Shown here: piece after piece, positions 1 through 7,929 of the stretch
Layout of the letters: each line of letters starts with the position of its first letter
How positions within the stretch are numbered: the stretch's first letter is position 1
NCBI GenBank assembly: GCA_029261155.1
Contig: JAJDBW010000025.1
Location: 1 to 64,000, forward strand
Reading direction: 5' to 3'
Length of the DNA: 64,000 nt
Source: Nitrospirota bacterium
GTDB lineage: Bacteria; Nitrospirota; Nitrospiria; SBBL01; JAADHI01
Notes under the pieces: generated by a model
The model's input: only the letters and a program-made list of their open reading frames with translations
Database searches by the model: none
What the model was told of the DNA's origin: nothing
Position numbers and translations under genes: made by a program

Positions 1-17
1 TCCATTCTGCGTTACCG

Positions 18-76
18 ATTTCAGACAAATAACCTACATCTTTTGAAGTTATTGCTCTATCACAATTTCAGACAAA
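18..76. repeat. Pair of 12-bp direct repeats
   Basis: The 12-mer ATTTCAGACAAA occurs at 18-29 and again at 65-76, 47 bp apart (start to start), in non-coding sequence at the window edge. A partial inverted copy (TCTGAAA) lies just beyond. This could be a regulator-binding pair for a gene to the left of the window or a chance repeat. Confidence 0.3.
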
Positions 77-177
77 GCTCACCAATTCCATCTGAAACCT
101 GCTACGGATTAGCAATTTAGTTTGTTATCAAATACGGGAAGGATTTGAGATCTTCAAACCTTGCCCACCCCAATCCT

Positions 178-894
178 TCACTCCCCTCCAACCTCCCCCA
201 TCACCTTCTTCGTCACCTCGATCCCCCGCTTCGCCGCAGCATTGCCGGCATCCATCTCCAAGACCTTCTCAAAATCTGCAAGCGCCCCCTCGTAATCCTC
301 CAGGCGCGCCTTGATCACCGCGCGGTTATTGCGGGATGCAATGTCCTCAGGGCTCAAAGACAAAACCCGATCCAGATCCGAAAGCGCCCCCGCAAAATCC
401 CCCTTACTGTTTAAGAGCTGCGCCCGATTGCGGAAAACCATCACCAGATTCGGATCCATCTCCAGAGCCTTGTCGTAATCCGACTGCGCGCCTGCCAGTT
501 CTCCTTTCGAAAACTTCGCAAAGCCCCGATTCACCCAGGCCGGCACGTTCGAGGGCTGAAGGAGAAGGACCGCATCAAAATCCGCAATCGCCTCACTGTA
601 TTCTTGGAGTTGAGACCGCGCATTGCCCCGGAATAAAAGGGCCTGCGAATAAGTCGGCGCCATCTCGATGGCCTTGTTAAACGCCGCCTCCGCCCCCCGA
701 AGCCGATTCTCGTTATAGGCCTCCATCCCTTTAATGAAATGCGCCTCCGCTTCATCGGGTATGTCATCACTCTGCTTGAAGGTGACCGATCCGTCTTGGG
801 TGTAGTTGTTATTGTCTTTAAAGAATTTTTGGTAGGTGAGGTAGGAGGCAAAGGCGATTAAAGTAGTAACGAGGAGTTTTGAAGGTGCTTTCAT
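178..894 (-). CDS. Membrane-anchored TPR protein
   Basis: The 238-residue product begins with a short basic stretch and one hydrophobic segment (about residues 7-22), which reads as an uncleaved N-terminal anchor or signal peptide. From about residue 46 to the end it consists of tandem 34-residue tetratricopeptide repeats, with TPR-type spacing of W/F/A/G/P positions such as AWVNRGFAKFSKGELAGAQ and RNNRAVIKARLEDYEGALAD; I count about five repeats. TPR arrays are protein-binding scaffolds, so a periplasmic or membrane-surface adaptor role is likely, but the partner is unknown. It is divergently arranged to the XRE regulator. No enzyme domain is visible. Confidence 0.8.
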   Translation of the reverse strand: MKAPSKLLVTTLIAFASYLTYQKFFKDNNNYTQDGSVTFKQSDDIPDEAEAHFIKGMEAYNENRLRGAEAAFNKAIEMAPTYSQALLFRGNARSQLQEYSEAIADFDAVLLLQPSNVPAWVNRGFAKFSKGELAGAQSDYDKALEMDPNLVMVFRNRAQLLNSKGDFAGALSDLDRVLSLSPEDIASRNNRAVIKARLEDYEGALADFEKVLEMDAGNAAAKRGIEVTKKVMGEVGGE

Positions 895-1197
895 CAGGAA
901 GAATCTGAGCCAGAAAAGGGATGGATGTCCTCTCCCCTACCCACCTTTGATATAGGTTAAATTATTTCCATCTTTAGGAATTTAAAACCGCTCGCCCGAG
1001 TCTAGCGTTTTGGGGGGTGAAGATCAATAAGGAGAACTGGAAAAACGGCGCTCAAATCACCTCAGGCCAAGAGGCTCTCCTTGCCTTTTCAGTACTTTAA
1101 AGTAAACTGTAATGACTTATACATAAAAGTGCTATTCCGAGACAATATAATATAAGAAGCGACGCAATCGACATAGACATAAGGAAAGGAACGCGTC
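895..1197. other. Divergent intergenic region between TPR gene and XRE gene
   Basis: About 300 bp without a convincing gene. It must hold the promoters of both divergent neighbours. The right half is AT-rich and contains the palindrome and -10-like element listed separately. Confidence 0.6.
1090..1151 (+). promoter_or_regulatory. Putative promoter and operator of the XRE gene
   Basis: A perfect 12-bp palindrome, TACTTTAAAGTA, lies at 1093-1104 and is flanked by CAGT (1090-1093) and ACTG (1106-1109), giving an imperfect 20-bp inverted repeat. A consensus -10 hexamer TATAAT sits at 1146-1151, about 46 bp before the ATG. No good -35 hexamer is present at 16-18 bp spacing, so activator dependence or a different start is possible. 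XRE regulators often bind palindromes next to their own promoter, which is why the repeat is noted; binding itself is inference. Confidence 0.35.
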
Positions 1198-1548
1198 ATG
1201 AATAAAGTATCTCCAGTGGAAGTCGGTCATAGAATTCGGGCCATTCGCGGCAAGCAGACCCAAGTCGAATTTGCAGCGGTATTGGGGGTCAAAAAACAAA
1301 ACTACATCAGCCGCTATGAGAGGGGGCGCATCCCTTCCCCCGACCTCCTGGTCCGCATCGCGGAAATAGGCCAGGTCACCACGGACTGGTTATTGACCGG
1401 GAAACGAGGTGGCGCAAGAGGTGCCGCCCTTTCCAAACAAGGCAAGCCGCTCAAAAAAACAAAGCCGGCGGTACGGAAGCCCGCAGTCAAGAAAGCGGCC
1501 AAACCGAAACAAGCCCGAAGCAAAAGCCGAAGAAAAAAGGCGAAGTAA
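1198..1548 (+). CDS. XRE-family HTH regulator with H1-like basic tail
   Basis: The 116-residue product has a helix-turn-helix of the XRE/Cro-CI type at about residues 8-62 (VGHRIRAIRGKQTQVEFAAV, then a recognition-helix region with YISRYERGRIPSPDLLVRIA). Residues 72-116 form a low-complexity tail of Lys, Arg, Ala and Pro (PAVKKAAKPKQARSKSRRKK) resembling bacterial histone-H1-like tails such as that of AlgP. The HTH gives sequence-specific binding; the tail should bind DNA non-specifically or compact it. The AAGGAAAGGAACGCGTC leader supplies a Shine-Dalgarno sequence and fixes the ATG. It lies close to a tRNA scar, so it may be a leftover regulator of an integrated element, but no phage gene is seen. 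Confidence 0.85.
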   Translation: MNKVSPVEVGHRIRAIRGKQTQVEFAAVLGVKKQNYISRYERGRIPSPDLLVRIAEIGQVTTDWLLTGKRGGARGAALSKQGKPLKKTKPAVRKPAVKKAAKPKQARSKSRRKKAK

Positions 1549-1722
1549 AGGCGGAACCCCCAACCTCCCAACTTGTCCCTATCTTGTCTCTATATCGTAT
1601 CTCTCACCAGCCTGAAGCCCTCTGCATAATCCGAGAGTAGGAATTATTTTTGCCGAAGAGCATATAAATTGGTATAGACTAAAAACTCTTGCCATGCGCT
1701 ATTTTTTTACCACCCTTCAGTC

Positions 1723-1741
1723 TTCGATATAATATATCGAA
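1723..1741. repeat. Perfect 19-bp palindrome
   Basis: TTCGATATAATATATCGAA has two perfect 9-base arms around a single central A. It lies about 175 bp downstream of the XRE gene and 155 bp upstream of the tRNA fragment. There is no adjacent T-run, so it is not a typical terminator. A dimeric-regulator operator or a recombination-site core are possible roles. Confidence 0.45.
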
Positions 1742-1895
1742 ACGGGATTGTGATAGATTTGTGATAAAAATGGTCGAAATCTATAAAAATAGTCAAAATA
1801 AAGATAATCAATGTAATATGTACAACTGTCTGATTTTATAATAAAAACAAGGAAACCAATCTAAAATCAAGCCCTTCTTAAATATATAGGATTCC

Positions 1896-1942
1896 CCTTC
1901 ACACGGAAGAGGTCGCTGGTTCGATCCCAGCATCGCCTACCA
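1896..1942 (+). pseudogene. tRNA-Val(CAC) 3'-half fragment, probable att scar
   Basis: The sequence reads as the 3' portion of a tRNA: loop TTCACAC (anticodon CAC at 1900-1902), 3' strand of the anticodon stem GGAAG, variable loop AGGTC, complete T arm GCTGG-TTCGATC-CCAGC (1915-1931), acceptor strand ATCGCCT, discriminator A and encoded CCA (1940-1942). The anticodon-stem 5' strand is only partly preserved, and no D arm or 5' acceptor strand (expected near AGGCGAT) lies upstream. Integrases commonly recombine within tRNA 3' halves and leave exactly such fragments, so this is best read as an attachment-site remnant rather than a working tRNA. Confidence 0.75.
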
Positions 1943-2177
1943 AATAAACCCAGATTTTATTGGATCTTTACAGATACATCCTTTTTTACAAATATCCCTA
2001 CTATTAAATAAGTCCAATTCGCCACATCGGCCCCCAACCTTTGGTATAGTTTCGTATCCCCAATAGAGACATAAGCTCGAAGGGCACACCCCATGCCCAT
2101 TGCCCTTGTTTAGGGCTTCGATAAAGATTCCTTTGTCTCTATATTAATAGACATCCTAGTTAATATTTTCCGATTGT

Positions 2178-3122
2178 ATGGAGAAACCCATGACAGAATC
2201 GCTCAAGCTCGTTCCCTTCTCTGCCCTCCGCCCTTTGATAGACTGCATTATTCCTCAAAAAATTAAGCCAGGCTGTAGATTAGAATTCGGAATCAGCCTC
2301 CGGGACGCCGGCCTTGAATTCAATTCCTTGTCTCATTTTGTAAGATTGATCGATCGATGCTACGGCCATTTGTCTCCCGGTGGAATAGATCGATATTTAA
2401 GCGACCAAGAAGAAAAACTACGAATCACCTATATCAAACAAGGTACCGGAGAATGGGTTATCTCGAAGGAACTTTCCGACGCCTCCCAGGCCCAAGCCCT
2501 TATCATGCTATTCCTGATGTTGAAGTGCTTGCCCGAGCTCAAAGGATTCTCCAAAAGATACACCAATACGTCGGGTGAAGCCCTCCCCAACGAGAAAAGG
2601 GATCTGCTCTTGGCAAAAACGCACATCCGTGTTCAAAGAAAAATTACGGGAGAGGCTGCACTGAAAGGACTCTCGGATGAATGCCGAACCGAAATTTCTC
2701 ATCTCTTGAGCGATCTTTATCTTCGGGAATATCGTCTTTTAAATTCCGCCATTCGATTCTCGAAAACCTGTGTTCGAGACGTCGCGATTAAAGTACATCT
2801 CCCTATGGAAAAAAAAACCGATGTAAAGGGGCGCGTTTATTTAGATCGTCCGATCATGGCAACCTTGGTACAGGATGGGCGAAGCTATGCCAGTCAGATG
2901 ATCGAGTATTCATCCAACGGCGCGGGCTTAAGTTTATTGATCTTGGATATTACACAAGACAAGAAAGAAAAAATCGTGCACAATACGCAAGACATCTCTA
3001 TTCGTTTTGGCAGTAAAAAATGCACAGGATCGATCATCCATCAGACAGAAAGAGGCATTGGCCTATTTTTAGGGATTCAACTCAGGTATCCCGTTCAGAA
3101 TTGGGCCACGATTCTCAACTAA
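2178..3122 (+). CDS. Unrecognised protein with possible C-terminal PilZ-like domain
   Basis: The product has 314 residues (310 if the second ATG at 2190 is used; neither start has a strong ribosome site, although GAG precedes the second). The first two thirds match no family I recognise and are predicted soluble, alternating beta-rich and helical segments. From about residue 220 the pattern YLDRPIMATLVQDGRSYASQ followed by EYSSNGAGLSLL resembles a PilZ beta-barrel (R-x-x, then D/N-x-S-x-x-G), but the canonical RxxxR is not clear. If PilZ-like, it could respond to cyclic di-GMP; an EAL protein is encoded at 11.8 kb. The link is weak. Confidence 0.6.
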   Translation: MEKPMTESLKLVPFSALRPLIDCIIPQKIKPGCRLEFGISLRDAGLEFNSLSHFVRLIDRCYGHLSPGGIDRYLSDQEEKLRITYIKQGTGEWVISKELSDASQAQALIMLFLMLKCLPELKGFSKRYTNTSGEALPNEKRDLLLAKTHIRVQRKITGEAALKGLSDECRTEISHLLSDLYLREYRLLNSAIRFSKTCVRDVAIKVHLPMEKKTDVKGRVYLDRPIMATLVQDGRSYASQMIEYSSNGAGLSLLILDITQDKKEKIVHNTQDISIRFGSKKCTGSIIHQTERGIGLFLGIQLRYPVQNWATILN

Positions 3123-3141
3123 ACCCCATCTTCCCGTCTCT

Positions 3142-5304
3142 GTGAAGGCGGCGAAAAAAAGACCCTACGACGCTCGAGTCCCCCTTTCAATTTGGATCGT
3201 CCTCGCCGTATTATTGGCGAGGACGCCGCAAAGCCTCGCCCAAGAAGCGACGAAACCCACACTGGAGGCCCGCTCCGCCCAAGAAAAATCGCTTACAATC
3301 GATGGCCGCTTGTCGGAGTCTTTCTGGACAGAAATCAAGGGAACGGCGGCTTTTATTCAACAAGAACCCGCGCTCGGAAAAACAGCCCTCGCAGAAACCA
3401 TCGTTTTCGTTGCCTACGACGAAGCCAACCTCTATATTGCCGCCTTGCTCATGGACCCCAGCCCGGAAGAAGTTCGAGGAGACGAGCGACAACGTGATGC
3501 ACTATTAGAGCGAAGCGATGCTTTTGCTGTGCTGATCGACAGCTATCACGATCATCAAAATGCCTTCTTCTTTGAAACCAATCCCTTGTCTGCGCAATCC
3601 GATGCCCTGGTCAGTCAGGAAGGCAGCCAGATCAATCGCGATTGGAATGGTAATTGGGAGGTTGCGGCAGCGCGTCACGACACGGGTTGGTCACTCGAAA
3701 TGCGGATTCCCTTCGAGACCCTTCGCTTTCAGCCGGGTGATGCGCAAACTTGGGGCATGCAGTTTCGTCGCCGCGTCCCGCATCTCAAAGAACTTTCCTT
3801 TTGGAGCCCCCTCTCCGTCGAACAAAGCTTCTTCGAGGTTTCTTTAGCCGGTCACGTCTCTGGGATTGAAATCAAGGGAGGTCTCCATAATTTTTCCCTA
3901 AAACCCTATGCCAAAGGATCGCTCTTGCGGGATGGGCAAGAGAATGGCGACAAATATAAAACAGATTCGGATGCTGGAATCGATATCCGTTACCAAATCC
4001 AGCCCAACATGGCCCTGGACTTGACTTACAATACCGACTTCGCCGAAACCGAGGTTGACCGTTTTGAAGTCAACCTGACCCGCTTTCCGCTCTTTTTCCC
4101 CGAAAAGCGTGAATTTTTTCTGGAAGGGAAAAGTTATTACGACTTTGGTCTGCCCGGTCGCGTACAGCCTTTTTTTAGCCGCCGTATTGGGCTCGTGTCG
4201 CGCGAATCGGTACCGATTTATCTGGGAGGAAAACTCAGCGGAAAACAGGGGCCATACGGCATCGGCACACTCATCATGGAAACGGAAGCGCAAGGCAATA
4301 ACCCGGCAGAACATTTCGGGGTCCTTCGACTCTCCCGCGACATCGGCTTGCGTTCGAACCTTGGGCTAATTGGAACAGTACGGGAAGAGAACAATGGACC
4401 CGGAAATCAGACCTTGGGTTTCGATACGAAAATCGCAGCGCATCCCCATTTCACGGTCGACGCCTTCTGGATACGCTCAGACGATGAGCAAGAACACCTT
4501 CAAGGAAACGCCTACTTTGGAGAAATCGAATGGCGCGATCCCTTTTGGCGAATCTTACTGAATCGTCTTTTTATAGAAGAAACATTCTTACCGAAACTGG
4601 GATTTTCACCACAAACCGATTTGGAGGAAACAGTCGCTTATGTCGATATCCGCCCCCAAATGAAAAGCGGCCCCATTCGCGAACTTGGCCTTAAGACGGA
4701 AATGACTTACCAACGCGACACTCAGGGCAATTTCTTATATCAGAGCAACTACAACCGATTTCAAGCCGACTTTCACTCCGGCGATTTCGTTCTCATTAGC
4801 GTCGATCCGCAACGAGAACGGCTCCCGGATGATTTCGATATCCGTTCCGGCATTACCATTCCGGAGGGTACCTACAACTATACCCATGCCAATATTATCT
4901 TTCTCAGCGATCCCAGCCGTTTTCTCTCGGCAGAAGCCAGCATACTATGGGGCGGTTTTTACGACGGGCGGAAAACATCCTGGGAACTCAAGCTGACCAC
5001 CTCGCCCGCAGAAGGAATTAAACTCGGTGCCGGCATCGAACGCGACCAGGTCCACTTGCCGCAAGGCGATTTCACCGCCCAAATTCTAAGTGGAGAAATC
5101 GCCTGGTCTCTGACAAACCACTTGTTGATTCAAGGCCTGGCGCAATGGGATAAAGAAGAGAAATCGATCGCGGCAAACCTCCGCCTCTCCTGGGAATACC
5201 GGAAGGACAGCCGTCTTTTTTTCATCGTCAATCCCAGCCGCCAAGATAAAGACGATGCCCTACTCGTTCTGGCAAAAATCACTTGGTATTGGGACGAAAT
5301 GTAG
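3142..5304 (+). CDS. Outer-membrane protein, CBM9-like domain plus DUF5916 barrel
   Basis: The 720-residue product starts at GTG and has a signal peptide (hydrophobic core about residues 15-31, ending SLAQ). Residues about 45-240 resemble the carbohydrate-binding family 9-like domain (LTIDGRLSESFW, then FVAYDEANLYIAALLMDPSP and NWEVAAARHDTGWSLEMRIP). The remainder matches DUF5916, including the signature stretch LTRFPLFFPEKREFFLEGK, followed by alternating beta strands to the C-terminus, as expected of an outer-membrane barrel. DUF5916 proteins are thought to act at the cell surface, possibly in glycan or peptide uptake; no activity is established. It follows the preceding gene by 19 bp and may be co-transcribed with it. 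Confidence 0.85.
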   Translation: MKAAKKRPYDARVPLSIWIVLAVLLARTPQSLAQEATKPTLEARSAQEKSLTIDGRLSESFWTEIKGTAAFIQQEPALGKTALAETIVFVAYDEANLYIAALLMDPSPEEVRGDERQRDALLERSDAFAVLIDSYHDHQNAFFFETNPLSAQSDALVSQEGSQINRDWNGNWEVAAARHDTGWSLEMRIPFETLRFQPGDAQTWGMQFRRRVPHLKELSFWSPLSVEQSFFEVSLAGHVSGIEIKGGLHNFSLKPYAKGSLLRDGQENGDKYKTDSDAGIDIRYQIQPNMALDLTYNTDFAETEVDRFEVNLTRFPLFFPEKREFFLEGKSYYDFGLPGRVQPFFSRRIGLVSRESVPIYLGGKLSGKQGPYGIGTLIMETEAQGNNPAEHFGVLRLSRDIGLRSNLGLIGTVREENNGPGNQTLGFDTKIAAHPHFTVDAFWIRSDDEQEHLQGNAYFGEIEWRDPFWRILLNRLFIEETFLPKLGFSPQTDLEETVAYVDIRPQMKSGPIRELGLKTEMTYQRDTQGNFLYQSNYNRFQADFHSGDFVLISVDPQRERLPDDFDIRSGITIPEGTYNYTHANIIFLSDPSRFLSAEASILWGGFYDGRKTSWELKLTTSPAEGIKLGAGIERDQVHLPQGDFTAQILSGEIAWSLTNHLLIQGLAQWDKEEKSIAANLRLSWEYRKDSRLFFIVNPSRQDKDDALLVLAKITWYWDEM

Positions 5305-5351
5305 AGAGATGATCGGAGAGAAGTAAACCCTCAAAATTCTGCGAATACCTT

Positions 5352-6317
5352 TTACCCCAGTTTTTTGAGCAATTGATCCTTTTCTTCCGTGGACCGATGT
5401 TGAAGATTGAACTGTATTAATTTTTCCCCAAACAAACGCTCTAACTTCGGATAGTGTCCCCTTAAAATGCTCTTCTGTCGATTCAAAGAACACGCTTCGT
5501 CGACATCAATAGATCGATATCCTCGGATTAAAGTAAACCAACGCTTATGCAGGGCAAAAAGCGCTTGATTGAGCCATGATAAAAAACGATCGCTAAAAAG
5601 GAAGGTGAGTGTTTTTTCCAATCTGTGCCTTGGATTCGAGTCTAAATACCAATATTCGTTTTCCTTCTTTCCGAAAGCAATATTGGCTAAAAACTGCTCA
5701 ACCCACTTATTTTTTAAACATATTTTTTTATAAACCTCTTTGCCGAAGATGGGAGCCATAAAAGAGAGATCATGGGCCAACAGCAAGCTTTTTCCTTTCC
5801 CAAAATCGAGGTTTTTATTCGAAACAAAAATGTTCGGATTGAGACGTAATCCACGACAACACATTCGACATAGAATGATGCACATTGTCCGAGCTATCCA
5901 GAGACGATTAGATTCGGTCACAATAAAAAAATCAATGTCATCCTGTTCATCGGTATTTGCCATGGGGAACGAGCCGCTTAAGCCAACCATTCTTACAAAC
6001 GGAATCGCCGACAAGCATTTCGCAGCTTTTAAGGCTTCCGCCTTATGGCGGCGGAACACTGCTTCTCTTTTTATCCGTAGATCGACAATTTCACTTCTTC
6101 CTCGAAAAAAATAAAATCCATCACGGCAATCCAAATAAGTCTTTAAAACGGAGGAACAGTCTAAGGCATAGATGAGGTTCAATAAGGGTTCTGCGATAGG
6201 TGTGATCAACTGCTCATGTATTTCATCCTGCGTAAGAGGATAATCAAACATGTCCGAATAGAGCAGTGTTTTTAAAATGCGGTCTTCCAATACTTGTCGA
6301 GGGAATCGAGTTCTCAT
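5352..6317 (-). CDS. Nucleotidyltransferase-fold protein with N-terminal winged helix
   Basis: The 321-residue product begins with a winged-helix-like segment (residues about 10-75, ILKTLLYSDMFDYPLTQDEI). Around residues 110-132 it has the nucleotidyltransferase signature G-S followed by D-D-I-D (SGSFPMANTDEQDDIDFFIV), which in this superfamily binds metal and nucleotide. The C-terminal half is helical and basic. Such proteins transfer nucleotides to proteins or small molecules, but the substrate cannot be read here. The gene stands alone, convergent with the DUF5916 gene and divergent from the thiolase operon. Confidence 0.75.
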   Translation of the reverse strand: MRTRFPRQVLEDRILKTLLYSDMFDYPLTQDEIHEQLITPIAEPLLNLIYALDCSSVLKTYLDCRDGFYFFRGRSEIVDLRIKREAVFRRHKAEALKAAKCLSAIPFVRMVGLSGSFPMANTDEQDDIDFFIVTESNRLWIARTMCIILCRMCCRGLRLNPNIFVSNKNLDFGKGKSLLLAHDLSFMAPIFGKEVYKKICLKNKWVEQFLANIAFGKKENEYWYLDSNPRHRLEKTLTFLFSDRFLSWLNQALFALHKRWFTLIRGYRSIDVDEACSLNRQKSILRGHYPKLERLFGEKLIQFNLQHRSTEEKDQLLKKLG

Positions 6318-6745
6318 TGGGTAACACTTATTTTACCTTAAATCCTATTTTTTACCTAAAGGGTATTGGACTAAGACAACGACATTTCAACTATTATTGA
6401 TAACAACATCATTAACTGAACGATTATAATATACATACTAATAATATATTACGCTTTCGAAGGGTAAATGCTCATTTCAACACCTTAAGAGAAATCTTGC
6501 GATCGGCGGCACTTGAAATAGATATGGCGACACCTTCAGTACAGATTAGCAGCCTGAGAATTCATTCATGAAGATTAATAAACAGCTACCCTAAGATTGA
6601 ATTATATAGACTCATTTTCTAAAAAAGGTCATCTTTTAAGATATTATCCTAAAATCAAAACCCTGTTTTCTTTAATAGATCTCCGTGTTTATAAAATTTG
6701 GGTATGTTATAATTAGAAAATCAAAACCGATCTTGGGATGGGAAA
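6318..6745. other. Divergent AT-rich intergenic region
   Basis: About 430 bp separate the nucleotidyltransferase gene from the acyl-CoA operon. It is AT-rich with no supportable coding sequence. The thiolase promoter at its right end is listed separately; other TATAAT-like strings (for example near 6426-6431) lack a matching -35. Confidence 0.6.
6705..6713 (+). promoter_or_regulatory. Extended -10 promoter of the acyl-CoA operon
   Basis: TGTTATAAT combines a perfect TATAAT (6708-6713) with the TG dinucleotide of an extended -10 element. The -35 region at 17 bp spacing is poor, as is usual for extended -10 promoters. Transcription would begin about 25 bp before the thiolase ATG, and GGGATGGGAAA just upstream of the ATG serves as ribosome site. 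Confidence 0.5.
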
Positions 6746-7921
6746 ATGCCTCAAGTCTTCATAGCCAGCGCGGTCCGAACCCCTATCGGCCGGTTTCAAG
6801 GTGCGTTGAGCGCTCTATCCGCCACACAACTCGGAAGCATTGCCATTCGGGAAGCCGTTCGGCGAGCAGGCATTCCACCGGACCAAATCGGCGAAGTCCT
6901 AATGGGCAATGTCTTATCTGCCGGACTCGGACAGGCCCCCGCGCGGCAAGCGTCCATCGGCGCAGGTCTTCCCGACCGGATTCCTTGCACCACGCTCAAC
7001 AAAGTTTGTGGATCCGGCCTCAAAGCTGTGATGATCGGCGCACAATCCATTACTGCAGGCGACGCGGAGATTATCGTCGCGGGAGGCATGGAAAGCATGA
7101 GCCACGCCCCCTATCTTTTGGAACGCGACCGATCAGGGCATCGGGTTGGTCACGTCAAATTAACGGACAGCCTGATTAAAGACGGTCTTTGGGATGTGTA
7201 TAACGATTTCCACATGGGTGCCGCTGCGGAATTATGCGCCAAGAACTATCAACTCTCACGCGAAGACCTTGACGACTTTGCGATTGAAAGCTATCGACGC
7301 GCGCAAAGCGCGCAGCAGAACAGCGAATTTAAAAAAGAAATCGTCCCCGTTTCCACTCAGAAAAAAGGAATGCCTTTTTTCTTTTCGGATGACGAAGAGC
7401 CAAATAAGATCGATTTTGAAAAGATCCGAAAACTGAGACCCGCCTTCGATCCAAAAGGAAAAATTACTGCGGGAAATGCCTCCCCTTTAAGCGATGGGGC
7501 CGCCGCACTTGTACTCGTCTCAGAAACCGCATTGGAGAAGTGGGGTCTTATCCCGATCGCACTCATCGGCGGGCAAGCCATGACCGCGACCGAGCCCTCT
7601 CGCTTTACGACGGCACCCGCCGAAGCGGTGCAGTTTCTACTCAAAAAAATCGGACGCCAAATCGAAGAGATCGACGCCTTCGAGATCAACGAAGCCTTTG
7701 CGGCTTCCTCCCTTGCCGTAAACCGAGAATTGAACATCGACCCCAAGCGTGTCAATCGCCGTGGGGGCGCGGTCGCCCTGGGCCATCCCATCGGGGCCAG
7801 TGGTGCCCGTATCTTAACAACCCTTATTCATCTGCTGGAAGATCACAACCTTCAACACGGTATCGCCTCACTCTGCATCGGTGGCGGCGAAGCGGTTGCA
7901 CTACACATCGAACGGAAATAG
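6746..7921 (+). CDS. Acetyl-CoA C-acetyltransferase (thiolase)
   Basis: The 391-residue enzyme has the usual length and all thiolase signatures: catalytic Cys88 in LNKVCGSGLKAVMIG, the NEAFA motif, GHPIGASGAR with the catalytic His, and the second Cys in SLCIGGGEAVA. It condenses two acetyl-CoA to acetoacetyl-CoA or cleaves 3-ketoacyl-CoA in beta-oxidation; cytoplasmic. It is first in a run of four co-directional acyl-CoA genes and ends 8 bp before the dehydrogenase gene. The name atoB/phaA is plausible, but the chain-length preference cannot be told from sequence. Confidence 0.95.
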   Translation: MPQVFIASAVRTPIGRFQGALSALSATQLGSIAIREAVRRAGIPPDQIGEVLMGNVLSAGLGQAPARQASIGAGLPDRIPCTTLNKVCGSGLKAVMIGAQSITAGDAEIIVAGGMESMSHAPYLLERDRSGHRVGHVKLTDSLIKDGLWDVYNDFHMGAAAELCAKNYQLSREDLDDFAIESYRRAQSAQQNSEFKKEIVPVSTQKKGMPFFFSDDEEPNKIDFEKIRKLRPAFDPKGKITAGNASPLSDGAAALVLVSETALEKWGLIPIALIGGQAMTATEPSRFTTAPAEAVQFLLKKIGRQIEEIDAFEINEAFAASSLAVNRELNIDPKRVNRRGGAVALGHPIGASGARILTTLIHLLEDHNLQHGIASLCIGGGEAVALHIERK

Positions 7922-7929
7922 GAGACTGT

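Larger units (their letters stand above)
1549..2177. other. AT-rich intergenic region with palindrome and tRNA scar
   Basis: About 630 bp without a gene, clearly more AT-rich than the flanks. It holds a 19-bp palindrome (1723-1741), two close copies of TTGTGATA just after it (about 1746-1767), and a tRNA-Val 3' half (about 1896-1942). The composition and the tRNA fragment suggest an old integration or excision site. I see no integrase or second att copy. Confidence 0.6.

Noticed and set aside
1861-1942. A functional tRNA-Val gene
   Set aside because: No D arm or 5' acceptor strand is present upstream and the anticodon stem is incompletely paired, so only a 3' fragment is supported.
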